DNA of 16,877 nucleotides from an uncultured Bacteroidia bacterium (GTDB taxonomy: Bacteria; Bacteroidota; Bacteroidia; Bacteroidales; Prolixibacteraceae): the NCBI GenBank assembly GCA_903859795.1, contig CAIOOC010000141.1, forward strand, positions 1 through 16,877, read 5' to 3'. The translations under genes and the position numbers were made by a program. Positions within the stretch are counted from its first letter, which is position 1; every line of letters starts with the position of its first letter. The notes beneath the pieces are model-generated. The model worked only from the letters and a program-made list of their open reading frames with translations. It was not told the DNA's origin and searched no databases. Of the stretch, positions 1 to 7,329 are shown in pieces.

Positions 1-1
1 A

Positions 2-739
2 ATAACTTCAGCCAATATTAAGTCGGGACCATTTGTTCCGTTTATAGATCAGCAGGGAAACCTGATTCCTTCAATCCGGACGGGAGAGATCAAAATAAAT
101 ACAAGGTATGCTCCAAAAGAATCAATTATGATTGATGGATTTGAACGAAATACATTTGGTGTTTTCAATCCGATAATAAACGTTGCTCTCACAAGTGGAA
201 TAAAGGGATTCCTGGGAAGTGACTACGAATATCTCAAACTTGATATGAATTTTGCAAATAAAATTGCCATTAATCCAATCGGATACATCAGTTATTATCT
301 TCAGGCCGGAAAGATATGGGGTAATGTTCCGTGGCCCTTGATGAAAATACATGAAGGGAATGAATCGTATGCTTTTGATGCATATGCCTTTAACCTTATG
401 AACTATCAGGAATTTGTAAGTGACACCTATGTCAGTCTCTTTCTGGAGCACCATTTCCAGGGATTTTTTCTGAATAGAATTCCGCTTTTCAAACGGTTGA
501 AATGGAGGGAAGTTGCAGGTGTTCGTTCGCTATTCGGGAATTATGATCAGTCCCTACATAACGGTATGGTTTTCCCCAAAGGGATGACCGGTTTGAGAAG
601 TACACCCTACACCGAATTTTCAGCAGGAGTTGAGAATATTCTAAAGATTATCCGGGTAGACGCGGTTTGGCGGTATAATTACAACCTGGACCGAAAGATA
701 AAACTGGGGTTAATGTTTTCGCTACAGCTGAAGCTTTAA
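2..739 (+). CDS. DUF5686 family outer-membrane protein, C-terminal part (5' truncated by window)
   Basis: The reading frame is open from base 2 without a start, so about 245 C-terminal residues of a longer protein are visible. The sequence alternates aromatic and polar residues like outer-membrane beta-strands. It carries blocks I associate with the C-terminal region of Bacteroidota DUF5686 / carboxypeptidase-regulatory-like proteins: a FLEHHFQG segment, then an IPLFKRLKWRE segment, and near the end PYTEFSAGVENI followed by RVDAVWRYNY. Full members usually have a signal peptide and an N-terminal CarboxypepD_reg-like domain, which would lie left of the window. The role is unknown; a surface or outer-membrane location is inferred from the family. 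The gene ends in TAA and converges on tadA across a 36-base gap that contains a short tandem repeat. An ATG at 128 is internal and should not be taken as the start. Confidence 0.82.
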   Translation: MTSANIKSGPFVPFIDQQGNLIPSIRTGEIKINTRYAPKESIMIDGFERNTFGVFNPIINVALTSGIKGFLGSDYEYLKLDMNFANKIAINPIGYISYYLQAGKIWGNVPWPLMKIHEGNESYAFDAYAFNLMNYQEFVSDTYVSLFLEHHFQGFFLNRIPLFKRLKWREVAGVRSLFGNYDQSLHNGMVFPKGMTGLRSTPYTEFSAGVENILKIIRVDAVWRYNYNLDRKIKLGLMFSLQLKL

Positions 740-768
740 TCGCACCATCGCACATTCGCCCATTCGCC
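739..768. repeat. short degenerate tandem word repeat (cattcgc-like)
   Basis: Four near-copies of a 7-8 base word (atcgcac, catcgca, cattcgc, cattcgc) lie back to back in the gap between two converging genes. Their order and spacing are visible directly. No hairpin terminator can be made from them. Their role is unknown. Confidence 0.5.
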
Positions 769-775
769 TTTTATC

Positions 776-1219
776 TTAACGCCTCTGCTCAAAAAACCGT
801 TTCAGAATGAGTGTACATTCGTTCTGCATGATTCCACCAAGAACCTCCGTTTTAGGATGAAGGACACCGGGTGCAAATTTCCTGAATCCGCGCTTCTCAT
901 CACTTGCTCCATAAACGATACGGTCTATCTGAGACCATCCAAGTGCTCCGGCACACATTGAACATGGCTCAAGTGTCACGTACAATGTGCATCCTGTAAG
1001 GTATTTACCTCCAAGAAGATTGGCCGCTGCAGTAATGGCTTGCATTTCGGCATGGGCAGTCACATCGTTGAGCATTTCGGTGAGGTTATGCGCCCTTGAA
1101 ATAATCTGATTGCGGCAAACCACAAGTGCCCCAACGGGGATTTCACCCTCAGAAAAGGCCTGCTCAGCCTCTGCGAGGGCTCGTTTCATAAAATATTCGT
1201 CATCGAAAGGGTCAATCAT
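776..1219 (-). CDS. tadA: tRNA-specific adenosine deaminase TadA
   Basis: This 147-residue protein is a cytoplasmic zinc deaminase that converts the wobble adenosine-34 of tRNA-Arg(ACG) to inosine. The signature is complete. His56-Ala-Glu58 supplies a zinc ligand and the catalytic glutamate, and Pro85-Cys86-Ser-Met-Cys89 supplies the two cysteine ligands. The GEIPVGALVV strand and VTLEPCSMCAGAL are typical of TadA rather than of cytidine or guanine deaminases. Length is normal for the family. The start is an ATG with a perfect -7 promoter box (TACTTTTG on the - strand) 19 bases upstream, which implies a short leader. The gene is transcribed alone toward the DUF5686 gene. Confidence 0.95.
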   Translation of the reverse strand: MIDPFDDEYFMKRALAEAEQAFSEGEIPVGALVVCRNQIISRAHNLTEMLNDVTAHAEMQAITAAANLLGGKYLTGCTLYVTLEPCSMCAGALGWSQIDRIVYGASDEKRGFRKFAPGVLHPKTEVLGGIMQNECTLILKRFFEQRR

Positions 1220-1238
1220 AGCTTCGATTTTATGTTCT

Positions 1239-1246
1239 CAAAAGTA
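1239..1246 (-). promoter_or_regulatory. candidate -7 promoter box for tadA (TACTTTTG)
   Basis: The - strand reads TACTTTTG, an exact match to the Bacteroidota -7 consensus TAnnTTTG, 19 bases before the tadA ATG. I found no good TTTG -33 element at 19-21 bases. Support is the box and its position. Confidence 0.45.
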
Positions 1247-1435
1247 AAAGATATTCAACAATTACTCTTGCGATTTTAATAAAAGATGGATTTACTAACT
1301 AAGATGTTAGATACTTATTGAGGCTACTGGCAACCTGCGGATGGTGGCTGTCAGACCTGTATTGCAATTTTACCGCTTTTCAAAAGTGTGTTTAAGAGAT
1401 TAATCAAATAACGTAAGGAATTCAAGCCAGTCGCC

Positions 1436-1480
1436 AGTTGCTAACGGCAAGTTGCTATTAATTAACTGCCAGCAGCAACT
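1436..1480. repeat. imperfect hairpin built from agttgct words
   Basis: The gap 1220-1572 (353 bases) holds no gene. Within it, AGTTGCT at 1436-1442 pairs with AGCAACT at 1474-1480. Inside that, GGCA-GTT (1446-1453, one bulged A) pairs with AACTGCC (1464-1470), leaving an AT-rich loop. The words CCAGTTGC/GCAAGTTGC also repeat in direct orientation. It lies about 90 bases before aspS with no T-run, so it does not look like a terminator. It resembles the low-complexity word repeats found between other genes here. Confidence 0.45.
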
Positions 1481-1530
1481 CAAAAATCACAATACAAAGT
1501 TCTTCAATCCTATCTTTTCGAATATCGCCT

Positions 1531-1538
1531 TAGTTTTG
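1531..1538 (+). promoter_or_regulatory. candidate -7 promoter box for aspS (TAGTTTTG)
   Basis: TAGTTTTG matches TAnnTTTG exactly and ends 34 bases before the aspS ATG. No convincing -33 TTTG is present at the usual 19-21 bases. An unrelated ATG-TAA pair at 1563 lies in the leader. Confidence 0.4.
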
Positions 1539-1572
1539 TAATTTTACCCCTTCAATTTTATAATGTAATTCA

Positions 1573-3333
1573 ATGTACAGAAATTCTACTTGCGGTGAAC
1601 TTCGGATAACACATGTCGGACAGGAACCGGTATTGGCCGGTTGGGTTCAAACGGTTCGGAATCTTGGGGCAATGACCTTTATTGATCTTCGTGACCGTTA
1701 CGGGATCACGCAACTCGTTGCTGACGAAAATACACCTGTTCATCTCAAGGAACTATTTGATAAATTGGGACGTGAATATGTAATCCAGGTAAAGGGAGTT
1801 GTCCGGGAGCGTTCCAGCAAAAATGCGAAAATTCCAACTGGCAATATAGAGATTGACATAAAGGAGCTCAAGGTGCTCAATAAAGCAGCAGTACCTCCAT
1901 TCACTATTCAGGATGATACCGATGGCGGAGATGAATTGAGGATGAAATTCCGTTACCTCGATTTGCGACGCGAAGCAGTACGGAGAAACCTGGAGTTGAG
2001 GGCCAGAATGGCGCATGTCGTGCGTAATTACCTCGATGATCTTCAGTTTATTGAGACAGAAACTCCAGTTCTTATAAAATCGACTCCAGAAGGTGCACGC
2101 GATTTTGTGGTCCCTTCACGTATGAATCCAAATCAGTTTTATGCGTTGCCGCAATCACCGCAGATTTTCAAACAACTTCTGATGGTTGCGGGATTCGATC
2201 GCTATTACCAGATTGTGAAGTGCTTCCGCGACGAAGACCTTCGCGCCGATCGTCAGCCCGAGTTTACACAAATCGACTGCGAAATGTCGTTTGTTGAGCA
2301 GGAAGATGTGCTGAATATGTTCGAAGGGCTTACGCGTCATATGTTTAAGGAGATAAAAGGTTTTGATCCGGGCGAATTTCCGCGGATGACCTTTGCCGAT
2401 GCTATGGAGAACTATGGCAACGACAAGCCGGACATTCGTTTCGATATGAGATTCAAAGATTTAACAACTGTCGTGAAAGGTAAAGATTTTAAGGTCTTTG
2501 ACGATGCCGAATATATTGGGGCTATTTGTGCCCCAGGATGCGGAGAATATACGCGCAAACAACTTGATGCACTTACCGAATTTGTAAAACGGCCACAGAT
2601 TGGGGCCAAGGGGTTAATCTATGCCAAGGTTAATGAGGATGGCACGCTTAAATCATCGGTTGACAAGTTTTACACTCAGGAGGACCTTGCAGGATGGAGA
2701 GAGCTTACAGGTGCAAAACCGGGTGATTTGATCCTGATGTTATCAGGTGAGAAAGAACGTACGTTGCCTGCCCTTTCGATCCTGCGTCTTGAAATGGGTC
2801 GCCAGTGCGGGTTGACAGATAAAGAGACTTTTAAACCACTCTGGGTAATCGATTTCCCGTTGCTTGAATGGAATGAGGAATCGGGTCGTTTTCATGCAAT
2901 GCACCATCCGTTTACTTCACCAAAACCAGAGGATATACTTCTGCTCGACAACGATCCGGGTAAAGTAAGGGCAAATGCATATGACCTTGTAATTAACGGG
3001 GTCGAGATTGGCGGAGGATCGGTGAGAATCTTCGATAGCGAACTCCAGGCGAAGATGTTCAAGACATTGGGCTTCACTAAAGAGGATGCCGAAAATCAGT
3101 TTGGATTCCTTATGGAGGCATTCAAATACGGGGCGCCACCCCACGCCGGGATTGCATTTGGTTTCGACAGACTTACTTCGATGTTCGCTGGTCTCGATTC
3201 GATCCGCGATGTAATCGCATTCCCAAAAAACAACTCCGGCCGCGACGTGATGAACGACTCACCCGCTGAGATCGCTCAGGCACAGCTTGACGAACTTTGC
3301 CTTACACTTGTAACTCCCAAAAGTAAAGGGTAA
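1573..3333 (+). CDS. aspS: aspartyl-tRNA synthetase, bacterial (GAD-domain) type
   Basis: This 586-residue class II synthetase charges tRNA-Asp. The N-terminal OB-fold anticodon domain (about 1-105) contains GWVQTVRNLG and FIDLRDRYG. Motif 1 lies around 158-180 (FIETETPVLIKSTPEGARDF). Motif 2 is at 218-235 (FRDEDLRADRQPEFTQID). The bacterial GAD insertion covers roughly 290-420, and motif 3 at 524-533 (HAGIAFGFDR) ends in the ATP-binding Arg533. Leu31 and Lys83 align with the positions reported to separate aspartate-only enzymes (Leu, Lys) from non-discriminating ones (His, Gly). That suggests a discriminating enzyme and a separate AsnRS; this is inference from remembered alignments. Length is normal. 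The gene stands alone between its own -7 box and a strong terminator. Confidence 0.97.
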   Translation: MYRNSTCGELRITHVGQEPVLAGWVQTVRNLGAMTFIDLRDRYGITQLVADENTPVHLKELFDKLGREYVIQVKGVVRERSSKNAKIPTGNIEIDIKELKVLNKAAVPPFTIQDDTDGGDELRMKFRYLDLRREAVRRNLELRARMAHVVRNYLDDLQFIETETPVLIKSTPEGARDFVVPSRMNPNQFYALPQSPQIFKQLLMVAGFDRYYQIVKCFRDEDLRADRQPEFTQIDCEMSFVEQEDVLNMFEGLTRHMFKEIKGFDPGEFPRMTFADAMENYGNDKPDIRFDMRFKDLTTVVKGKDFKVFDDAEYIGAICAPGCGEYTRKQLDALTEFVKRPQIGAKGLIYAKVNEDGTLKSSVDKFYTQEDLAGWRELTGAKPGDLILMLSGEKERTLPALSILRLEMGRQCGLTDKETFKPLWVIDFPLLEWNEESGRFHAMHHPFTSPKPEDILLLDNDPGKVRANAYDLVINGVEIGGGSVRIFDSELQAKMFKTLGFTKEDAENQFGFLMEAFKYGAPPHAGIAFGFDRLTSMFAGLDSIRDVIAFPKNNSGRDVMNDSPAEIAQAQLDELCLTLVTPKSKG

Positions 3334-3371
3334 TTTGAAAATAAGTCAATTCGACGATTCTGAAATGATTT

Positions 3372-3411
3372 AACAAACCCTTCAGAGCTTTAAGCTCCTG
3401 AAGGGTTTGTT
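3372..3411 (+). terminator. intrinsic terminator after aspS
   Basis: AACAAACCCTTCAG (3372-3385) pairs perfectly with CTGAAGGGTTTGTT (3398-3411), and AGCTT/AAGCT extends the stem inward past one bulged C. It starts 38 bases after the aspS stop. The T-tract is short (TTTGTTATT), but the long stem makes this the clearest terminator in the window. Confidence 0.8.
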
Positions 3412-3662
3412 ATTAAAAACCGTTTTCATTTTAATATCTGCTCAGGAAGATTTTAATAAATGAACCAAAAATGGATAACATTGTTGATTCGGTAAACTAA
3501 TTTGTTCCAACGTATGTATTGTGCAAGTATCCCAAAGATCACAGTATTGTTTTGATCTTTTGTTTTTATTCATTTACGGATACCATAATCTGGCCGGATC
3601 ACATAAGGCACTGGGAGAATTGGTTATAAACTCAATTAAATCAATCCTTCAATTCAAAAATT

Positions 3663-4613
3663 ATGACTCAGAAAAAATTAATCGTAGTTTATGGGGCAAC
3701 TGGTGCCCAGGGTGGCGGAGTAGCCCGCGCAATTTTAGGTGACCCAGGCAGCGAATTTTCAGTACGCGCTGTGACCCGTGATGTAAATTCAGACAAGGCA
3801 AAAGAACTGGCTTCTTTGGGAGCAGAAGTTGTATCGGGCGATGTAGATGATGTTCAGAGTATCAAAAGCGTTTTGGAAGGTGCTTATGGCGCATATTTTG
3901 TCACATTTTTCTGGAATCATTTTTCTGTAGAAAAGGAGATGACTGAGGCGAAGAACATGGCCCAGGCAGCCAAGGAGGCCGGACTGAAACATGTTATCTG
4001 GTCGACACTTGAAGATGTGCGGAAATTTGTTCCGCTTGAAGATGACAGTATGCCTACACTTCATGGAAAGTATAAAGTTCCCCATTTGGATGGCAAGGGG
4101 GAATCTGACCAGTTCTTTATCGATGCCCGCGTGCCGGTTACATTTCTGCTAACCTCCTTTTACTGGGAAAACCTTATCTATTTTGGCATGGGACCTCAAA
4201 GAGGTGCCGATGGAAAATTGGCTATAACTTACCCCATGGGTGACAAAAAGATGGCCGGAATTGCTTCCGAAGATATCGGTAAATGTGCCTACGGGATTTT
4301 CAAGAAGGGAGATGAGTTAATCGGTAAAAGGGTTGGTATTGCCGGAGACCACATTTCTTGTGCAGAAATGGCCGAATCACTTTCGAAAGCTCTTGGCGAG
4401 CAGGTCAGCTACAATGAAGTTACCCCGGAACAGTACCGCGGATTCGGCTTTCCCGGGGCCGATGATCTTGGAAATATGTTCCAGTTTTACCGCGACTTTG
4501 AGAAAGAGTTTGCAAGTGTCCGCGATGTAAATTATTCAAGGGAACTGAATCCTGAATTACAGTCATTTGAGACGTGGCTTGCTGAAAATGTATCTCGTTT
4601 ACCAATTTCATAA
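3663..4613 (+). CDS. NmrA-like NAD(P)-binding protein
   Basis: This 316-residue atypical short-chain dehydrogenase has an N-terminal Rossmann motif Gly11-Ala-Thr-Gly14-Ala-Gln-Gly17, the glycine pattern of the NmrA/HSCARG group. Expected family features follow: an Arg near the end of beta-2 (RAVTRD), a GAEVVSGDVDD segment, GAYGAYFVTFFWNH, a YxxK-poor central region, and HVIWSTLEDV. Relatives bind NADP(H) and often act as redox sensors or reductases; the substrate cannot be read from sequence. It is a soluble cytoplasmic protein of usual length. The 329-base region before it contains the aspS terminator and no recognisable promoter box. A 107-base palindromic element separates it from the following dehydrogenase, so the two may not share a transcript. 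Confidence 0.85.
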   Translation: MTQKKLIVVYGATGAQGGGVARAILGDPGSEFSVRAVTRDVNSDKAKELASLGAEVVSGDVDDVQSIKSVLEGAYGAYFVTFFWNHFSVEKEMTEAKNMAQAAKEAGLKHVIWSTLEDVRKFVPLEDDSMPTLHGKYKVPHLDGKGESDQFFIDARVPVTFLLTSFYWENLIYFGMGPQRGADGKLAITYPMGDKKMAGIASEDIGKCAYGIFKKGDELIGKRVGIAGDHISCAEMAESLSKALGEQVSYNEVTPEQYRGFGFPGADDLGNMFQFYRDFEKEFASVRDVNYSRELNPELQSFETWLAENVSRLPIS

Positions 4614-4634
4614 ATTCGGTTAAGATCGCTTTTT

Positions 4635-4741
4635 TGCCACCAAAATACCAATTCACCGTTCCAAGCAGATGCAGGACACCTAAAGCTAAATTTTAATTGT
4701 TTAGCTTTGGTGATATTTGGTGATTTGGTGACTTGGTGGCA
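4635..4741. repeat. 107-base imperfect palindrome with TTGGTG units
   Basis: The outer arms 4635-4657 and 4719-4741 are reverse complements at 19 of 23 positions. The inner arms 4677-4690 (CACCTAAAGCTAAA) and 4700-4712 (TTTAGCTTTGGTG) pair with one bulged T, and AAAGCTAAA/TTTAGCTTT is a perfect 9-base stem. The right half carries four TTGGTG copies at 4707, 4717, 4725 and 4733 (spacings 10, 8, 8). It fills most of the gap between the NmrA-like gene and the dehydrogenase and could form one long cruciform or RNA hairpin. TAGCTTTG at 4702-4709 also fits the -7 consensus, possibly by chance. Confidence 0.6.
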
Positions 4742-4767
4742 TTTTAAGTATTATAAAAAGTGTATAA

Positions 4768-5580
4768 ATGAAGCGTGTAGCATTAGTAACCGGGGCATCT
4801 TCCGGCATAGGAAAAGAAACTGCAATATTACTGGTCCAAAAGGGATATATCGTGTACGGTGCATCGCGCAGGTTGGAGAAAATGGCCGAACTTGTGCCAC
4901 ATGGCATTAAACTTCTGGAAATGGATGTTACCGACGAGACTTCGATGGTAGCAACGGTTAATCAGGTCCTTGCCAATGAAAATCGGATTGATATATTGGT
5001 TAATAATGCCGGCTATGGCTCCTATGGCGCACTTGAGGATGTCCCAATTTCAGAGGCCAGATACCAGTTTGAGGTTAATATTTTTGGATTGGCACGATTA
5101 ATACAATTAGTCCTTCCTGCAATGCGGCAGCAACATTCTGGCAGGATTATAAATGTTTCCTCGATCGGGGGAAGCTTAGGTGAGCCTCACGGAGCCTGGT
5201 ATCACGCGACAAAATTCGCACTCGAGGGTCTCAGCGATTGTTTGCGCATGGAGCTTAAACAATTTGGAATTGATGTAGTTGTTATTAAACCGGGAGCCAT
5301 TATCACCGAATGGAATACAATTGCGAGGAATAACCTTATAAAAGTTTCAGGTAATTCTGATTACAGAATATTAGCAGGTAAACATGTGAAAATGATGGAG
5401 AATGCTGACAAACATGGATCACTTCCTGTCGTTGTTGCCAGGACCATTTTAAGAGCTGTATCGGCGAAAAGACCAAAAACCAGGTATGCCATCGGAGGCG
5501 GAGCGAAAATTATCTTATTTATACGTAGATTGCTATCTGATAAGATGTTCGACCGACTTATTTTAAGCATGATGCGATAA
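4768..5580 (+). CDS. classical short-chain dehydrogenase/reductase (SDR)
   Basis: This 270-residue cytoplasmic NAD(P)-dependent oxidoreductase has all classical SDR landmarks: TGASSGIG at 8-15 for cofactor binding, Asp53 in EMDVTD, Asn79-Asn80-Ala-Gly, and the catalytic set Ser132, Tyr145 and Lys149 (YHATK). Arg34-Arg35 after beta-2 suggests NADP preference. The IKPGAIITEW segment and the C-terminal tail resemble the group often labelled oxidoreductase/short-chain dehydrogenase in Bacteroidota. The substrate is unknown. The next gene begins 29 bases after the stop on the same strand, so co-transcription is likely. There is no Shine-Dalgarno motif. The ATG is the first in frame and places the Rossmann motif at the usual distance from the N-terminus. 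Confidence 0.92.
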   Translation: MKRVALVTGASSGIGKETAILLVQKGYIVYGASRRLEKMAELVPHGIKLLEMDVTDETSMVATVNQVLANENRIDILVNNAGYGSYGALEDVPISEARYQFEVNIFGLARLIQLVLPAMRQQHSGRIINVSSIGGSLGEPHGAWYHATKFALEGLSDCLRMELKQFGIDVVVIKPGAIITEWNTIARNNLIKVSGNSDYRILAGKHVKMMENADKHGSLPVVVARTILRAVSAKRPKTRYAIGGGAKIILFIRRLLSDKMFDRLILSMMR

Positions 5581-5609
5581 ACAGTTATATCTTAATACAA
5601 TCTAATAAC

Positions 5610-6290
5610 ATGAATAAGTTAAGGGTAATAATAACAGGTGCAACTGGCATGGTTGGCGAGGGCGTTCTTTATGAATGTCTTCACGATGAAAAGGTAGATA
5701 AGGTTTTGGTAATCACGCGTAAGCCGTCCGGCTATTTGCATCCAAAATTAACTGAGATTATTCACTCCGATTTTGCAGATCTTTCTTCCCTAAAAGAGAG
5801 TCTCGCAGGTTATAATGCCTGCTATTTCTGCCTTGGAGTTACATCTCTGGGGAAGAATGAGCCTGAATATACAAAATTAACTTATACACTGACAGTTAAC
5901 TTCGCATCTACTCTTGCATCGCTTAACCCCGGAATGACGTTCTGTTACGTTTCGGGTGCAGGTACTGACAGCAGTGAAAAAGGACGAACCATGTGGGCAC
6001 GGGTGAAAGGTAAAACGGAAAACGATTTAATGAAATTGCCGTTTGGGAAGGTATACAATTTCCGTCCTGCAGGGATCAAACCATTTTTGCCGTTAAAACC
6101 CTCACAAACTTTCTATAATACTTACAAGTACGTAGGATGGCTATTCCCGTTGATGAAAGCGATCAATTCCGATTTTGTGATAGAGCTAAAGGATTTGGCA
6201 GCATCCATGATTAATGTCTCACTTATTGGTTATTCTAAGAATATACTCGAAGTAAAAGACCTTAAGATACTTGCACATGCATATCCGTGA
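5610..6290 (+). CDS. TIP30/HTATIP2-like NAD(P)-binding Rossmann protein
   Basis: This 226-residue extended-SDR-like protein opens with Gly10-Ala-Thr-Gly13-Met-Val-Gly16, followed by GEGVLYECL. The central CYFCLGVTSLG and FCYVSGAGTDSS blocks, MWARVKGKTE and a FRPAGIKP segment are features I associate with small bacterial epimerase-like proteins related to eukaryotic TIP30. It is shorter than sugar epimerases and lacks a clear YxxxK, so catalysis is uncertain; binding of NADP(H) is the safer statement. A hydrophobic stretch near VGWLFPLMKAI may touch the membrane. It lies 29 bases after the dehydrogenase, and its last 14 bases overlap the AraC gene (ATG start), which suggests translational coupling with that regulator. 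Confidence 0.82.
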   Translation: MNKLRVIITGATGMVGEGVLYECLHDEKVDKVLVITRKPSGYLHPKLTEIIHSDFADLSSLKESLAGYNACYFCLGVTSLGKNEPEYTKLTYTLTVNFASTLASLNPGMTFCYVSGAGTDSSEKGRTMWARVKGKTENDLMKLPFGKVYNFRPAGIKPFLPLKPSQTFYNTYKYVGWLFPLMKAINSDFVIELKDLAASMINVSLIGYSKNILEVKDLKILAHAYP

Positions 6291-7230
6291 TCATTCGGTA
6301 AAACCTGAGTACCGTCAGGCCGTTCTGAAGGTTTTGCATTATATCAGTCAAAACCTGTCAGGCGATGTTTCCCTTGAACGCCTGGCAAACATTGCGAATT
6401 ATTCCCCATTTCATTTTCAGAGGATTTTTTCGGCAGCAATTTCAGAATCACCGAAGCAATATATCATGAGGCTTCGACTGGAAAGGGCAGCTCATCACCT
6501 GAAGGTTTTCGGGACACTTCCGGTTGTGGAAATTGCTACGGGATGCGGTTTCTCATCAGCATCGATTTTCTCACGTGCCTTTAAAAACTTTTATAAGGTG
6601 ACTGCTGAAGAGTTTCGGGCAATGAGTTCTGACGATCTCTCATCAATTTTAAAACCTGTTCAAAAGAACGATAAACTCTTCAAATCCGGGAACACCGATT
6701 TTTGGACCGACCAGATAACCAACCCAATGGATCGGCTCGCCAACCTTCAAATCTCTCCGCCACCGACAATAAAACCTTCCAGATCGTTTAAAATTGCCTG
6801 TATTCAGACAACCCTTAGCTATCCGGAAAATATATCATTTGCATTCAAGAGTCTGGTAAAATGGGCAATACCACGTGAAATTGCAACTCCCGAATCCAAA
6901 TACTTCGGTGTCTGGCTTGATGTTCCCTTCTATACCTCCCCCGATAAATGCAGGTATATTGCAGGCATCGAACTAAAAAACGACGTGAAAACGATTAAAG
7001 GTATTGATATCTTAACAATACCGGAAATGAAATATGCAAGTTTCTTTATCAAGGGAAACCTAGAATCAGTTCTGAACCACCTTTTAGCACTGAATCATAA
7101 ATATATTGGTGAAATGGGTTATGAAATATCAGATATCATTTGTTATGAGCTGTTTGACGAATGTCCGGCGTATAAATCATACGATGAGATCAGCAGGAAT
7201 ATCCTTGTTCCTGTAAGGACACGAAGATAG
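6277..7230 (+). CDS. AraC-family regulator with C-terminal GyrI-like effector domain
   Basis: This 317-residue transcription factor has an N-terminal AraC/XylS DNA-binding domain (about 17-113), with two helix-turn-helix units around VSLERLANIANYSPFHFQRIF and VVEIATGCGFSSASIFSRAFKNF. A linker leads to a GyrI-like/SOUL-like small-molecule domain (about 168-315) containing KYFGVWLDVPFY and KCRYIAGIEL. The order matches Rob-like regulators, which sense hydrophobic or cationic ligands; the ligand here is unknown. I chose the ATG at 6277; an in-frame TTG at 6271 would add two residues. The gene overlaps the preceding one by 14 bases. Just after its stop lie two direct 11-base repeats spaced 21 bases apart, a typical AraC operator layout, so the methyltransferase gene downstream is its likeliest target. 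Confidence 0.92.
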   Translation: MHIRDHSVKPEYRQAVLKVLHYISQNLSGDVSLERLANIANYSPFHFQRIFSAAISESPKQYIMRLRLERAAHHLKVFGTLPVVEIATGCGFSSASIFSRAFKNFYKVTAEEFRAMSSDDLSSILKPVQKNDKLFKSGNTDFWTDQITNPMDRLANLQISPPPTIKPSRSFKIACIQTTLSYPENISFAFKSLVKWAIPREIATPESKYFGVWLDVPFYTSPDKCRYIAGIELKNDVKTIKGIDILTIPEMKYASFFIKGNLESVLNHLLALNHKYIGEMGYEISDIICYELFDECPAYKSYDEISRNILVPVRTRR

Positions 7231-7245
7231 CATAGTCGTTTTTCG

Positions 7246-7277
7246 CAAGATTTGCATACTTCCTGACAAGATTTGCA
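7246..7277 (+). promoter_or_regulatory. candidate AraC operator: two direct CAAGATTTGCA repeats 21 bases apart
   Basis: CAAGATTTGCA occurs at 7246-7256 and again, identically, at 7267-7277. The start-to-start distance is 21 bases, two DNA turns, as for AraC-family half-sites that place two protomers on one DNA face. The pair lies between the AraC-GyrI gene and the methyltransferase gene. The proximal copy ends 23 bases before the candidate -7 box. I found no other copy of the 11-mer by eye. Binding by the neighbouring AraC protein is inference. Confidence 0.6.
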
Positions 7278-7300
7278 AACACAGACGCGTTATCAAGTCA

Positions 7301-7308
7301 GATCTTTG
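7301..7308 (+). promoter_or_regulatory. candidate -7 promoter box (GATCTTTG) for methyltransferase operon
   Basis: GATCTTTG differs from TAnnTTTG only at the first base and ends 21 bases before the ATG at 7330, like other boxes here. The only TTTG upstream lies inside the second direct repeat at 25 bases, too far for a normal -33. A weak core promoter next to repeats fits activator dependence. Confidence 0.4.
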
Positions 7309-7329
7309 TTTAAATTTAAATCACATTAT

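Noticed and set aside
3534..3560. Perfect 8-base inverted repeat AAAGATCA/TGATCTTT followed by a T-rich stretch, resembling a terminator or operator before the NmrA-like gene
   Set aside because: The stem is AT-rich and short, a strong terminator already closes aspS upstream, and no promoter box places it as an operator.
3521..3742. Open frame of 73 residues overlapping the start of the NmrA-like gene
   Set aside because: It overlaps the well-supported Rossmann motif in another frame and shows no protein-like pattern.
7273..7329. TTG start extending the methyltransferase by 19 residues
   Set aside because: The TTG lies inside the second direct repeat and upstream of the -7 box; the ATG at 7330 is followed by a normal cytosolic start and first helix.
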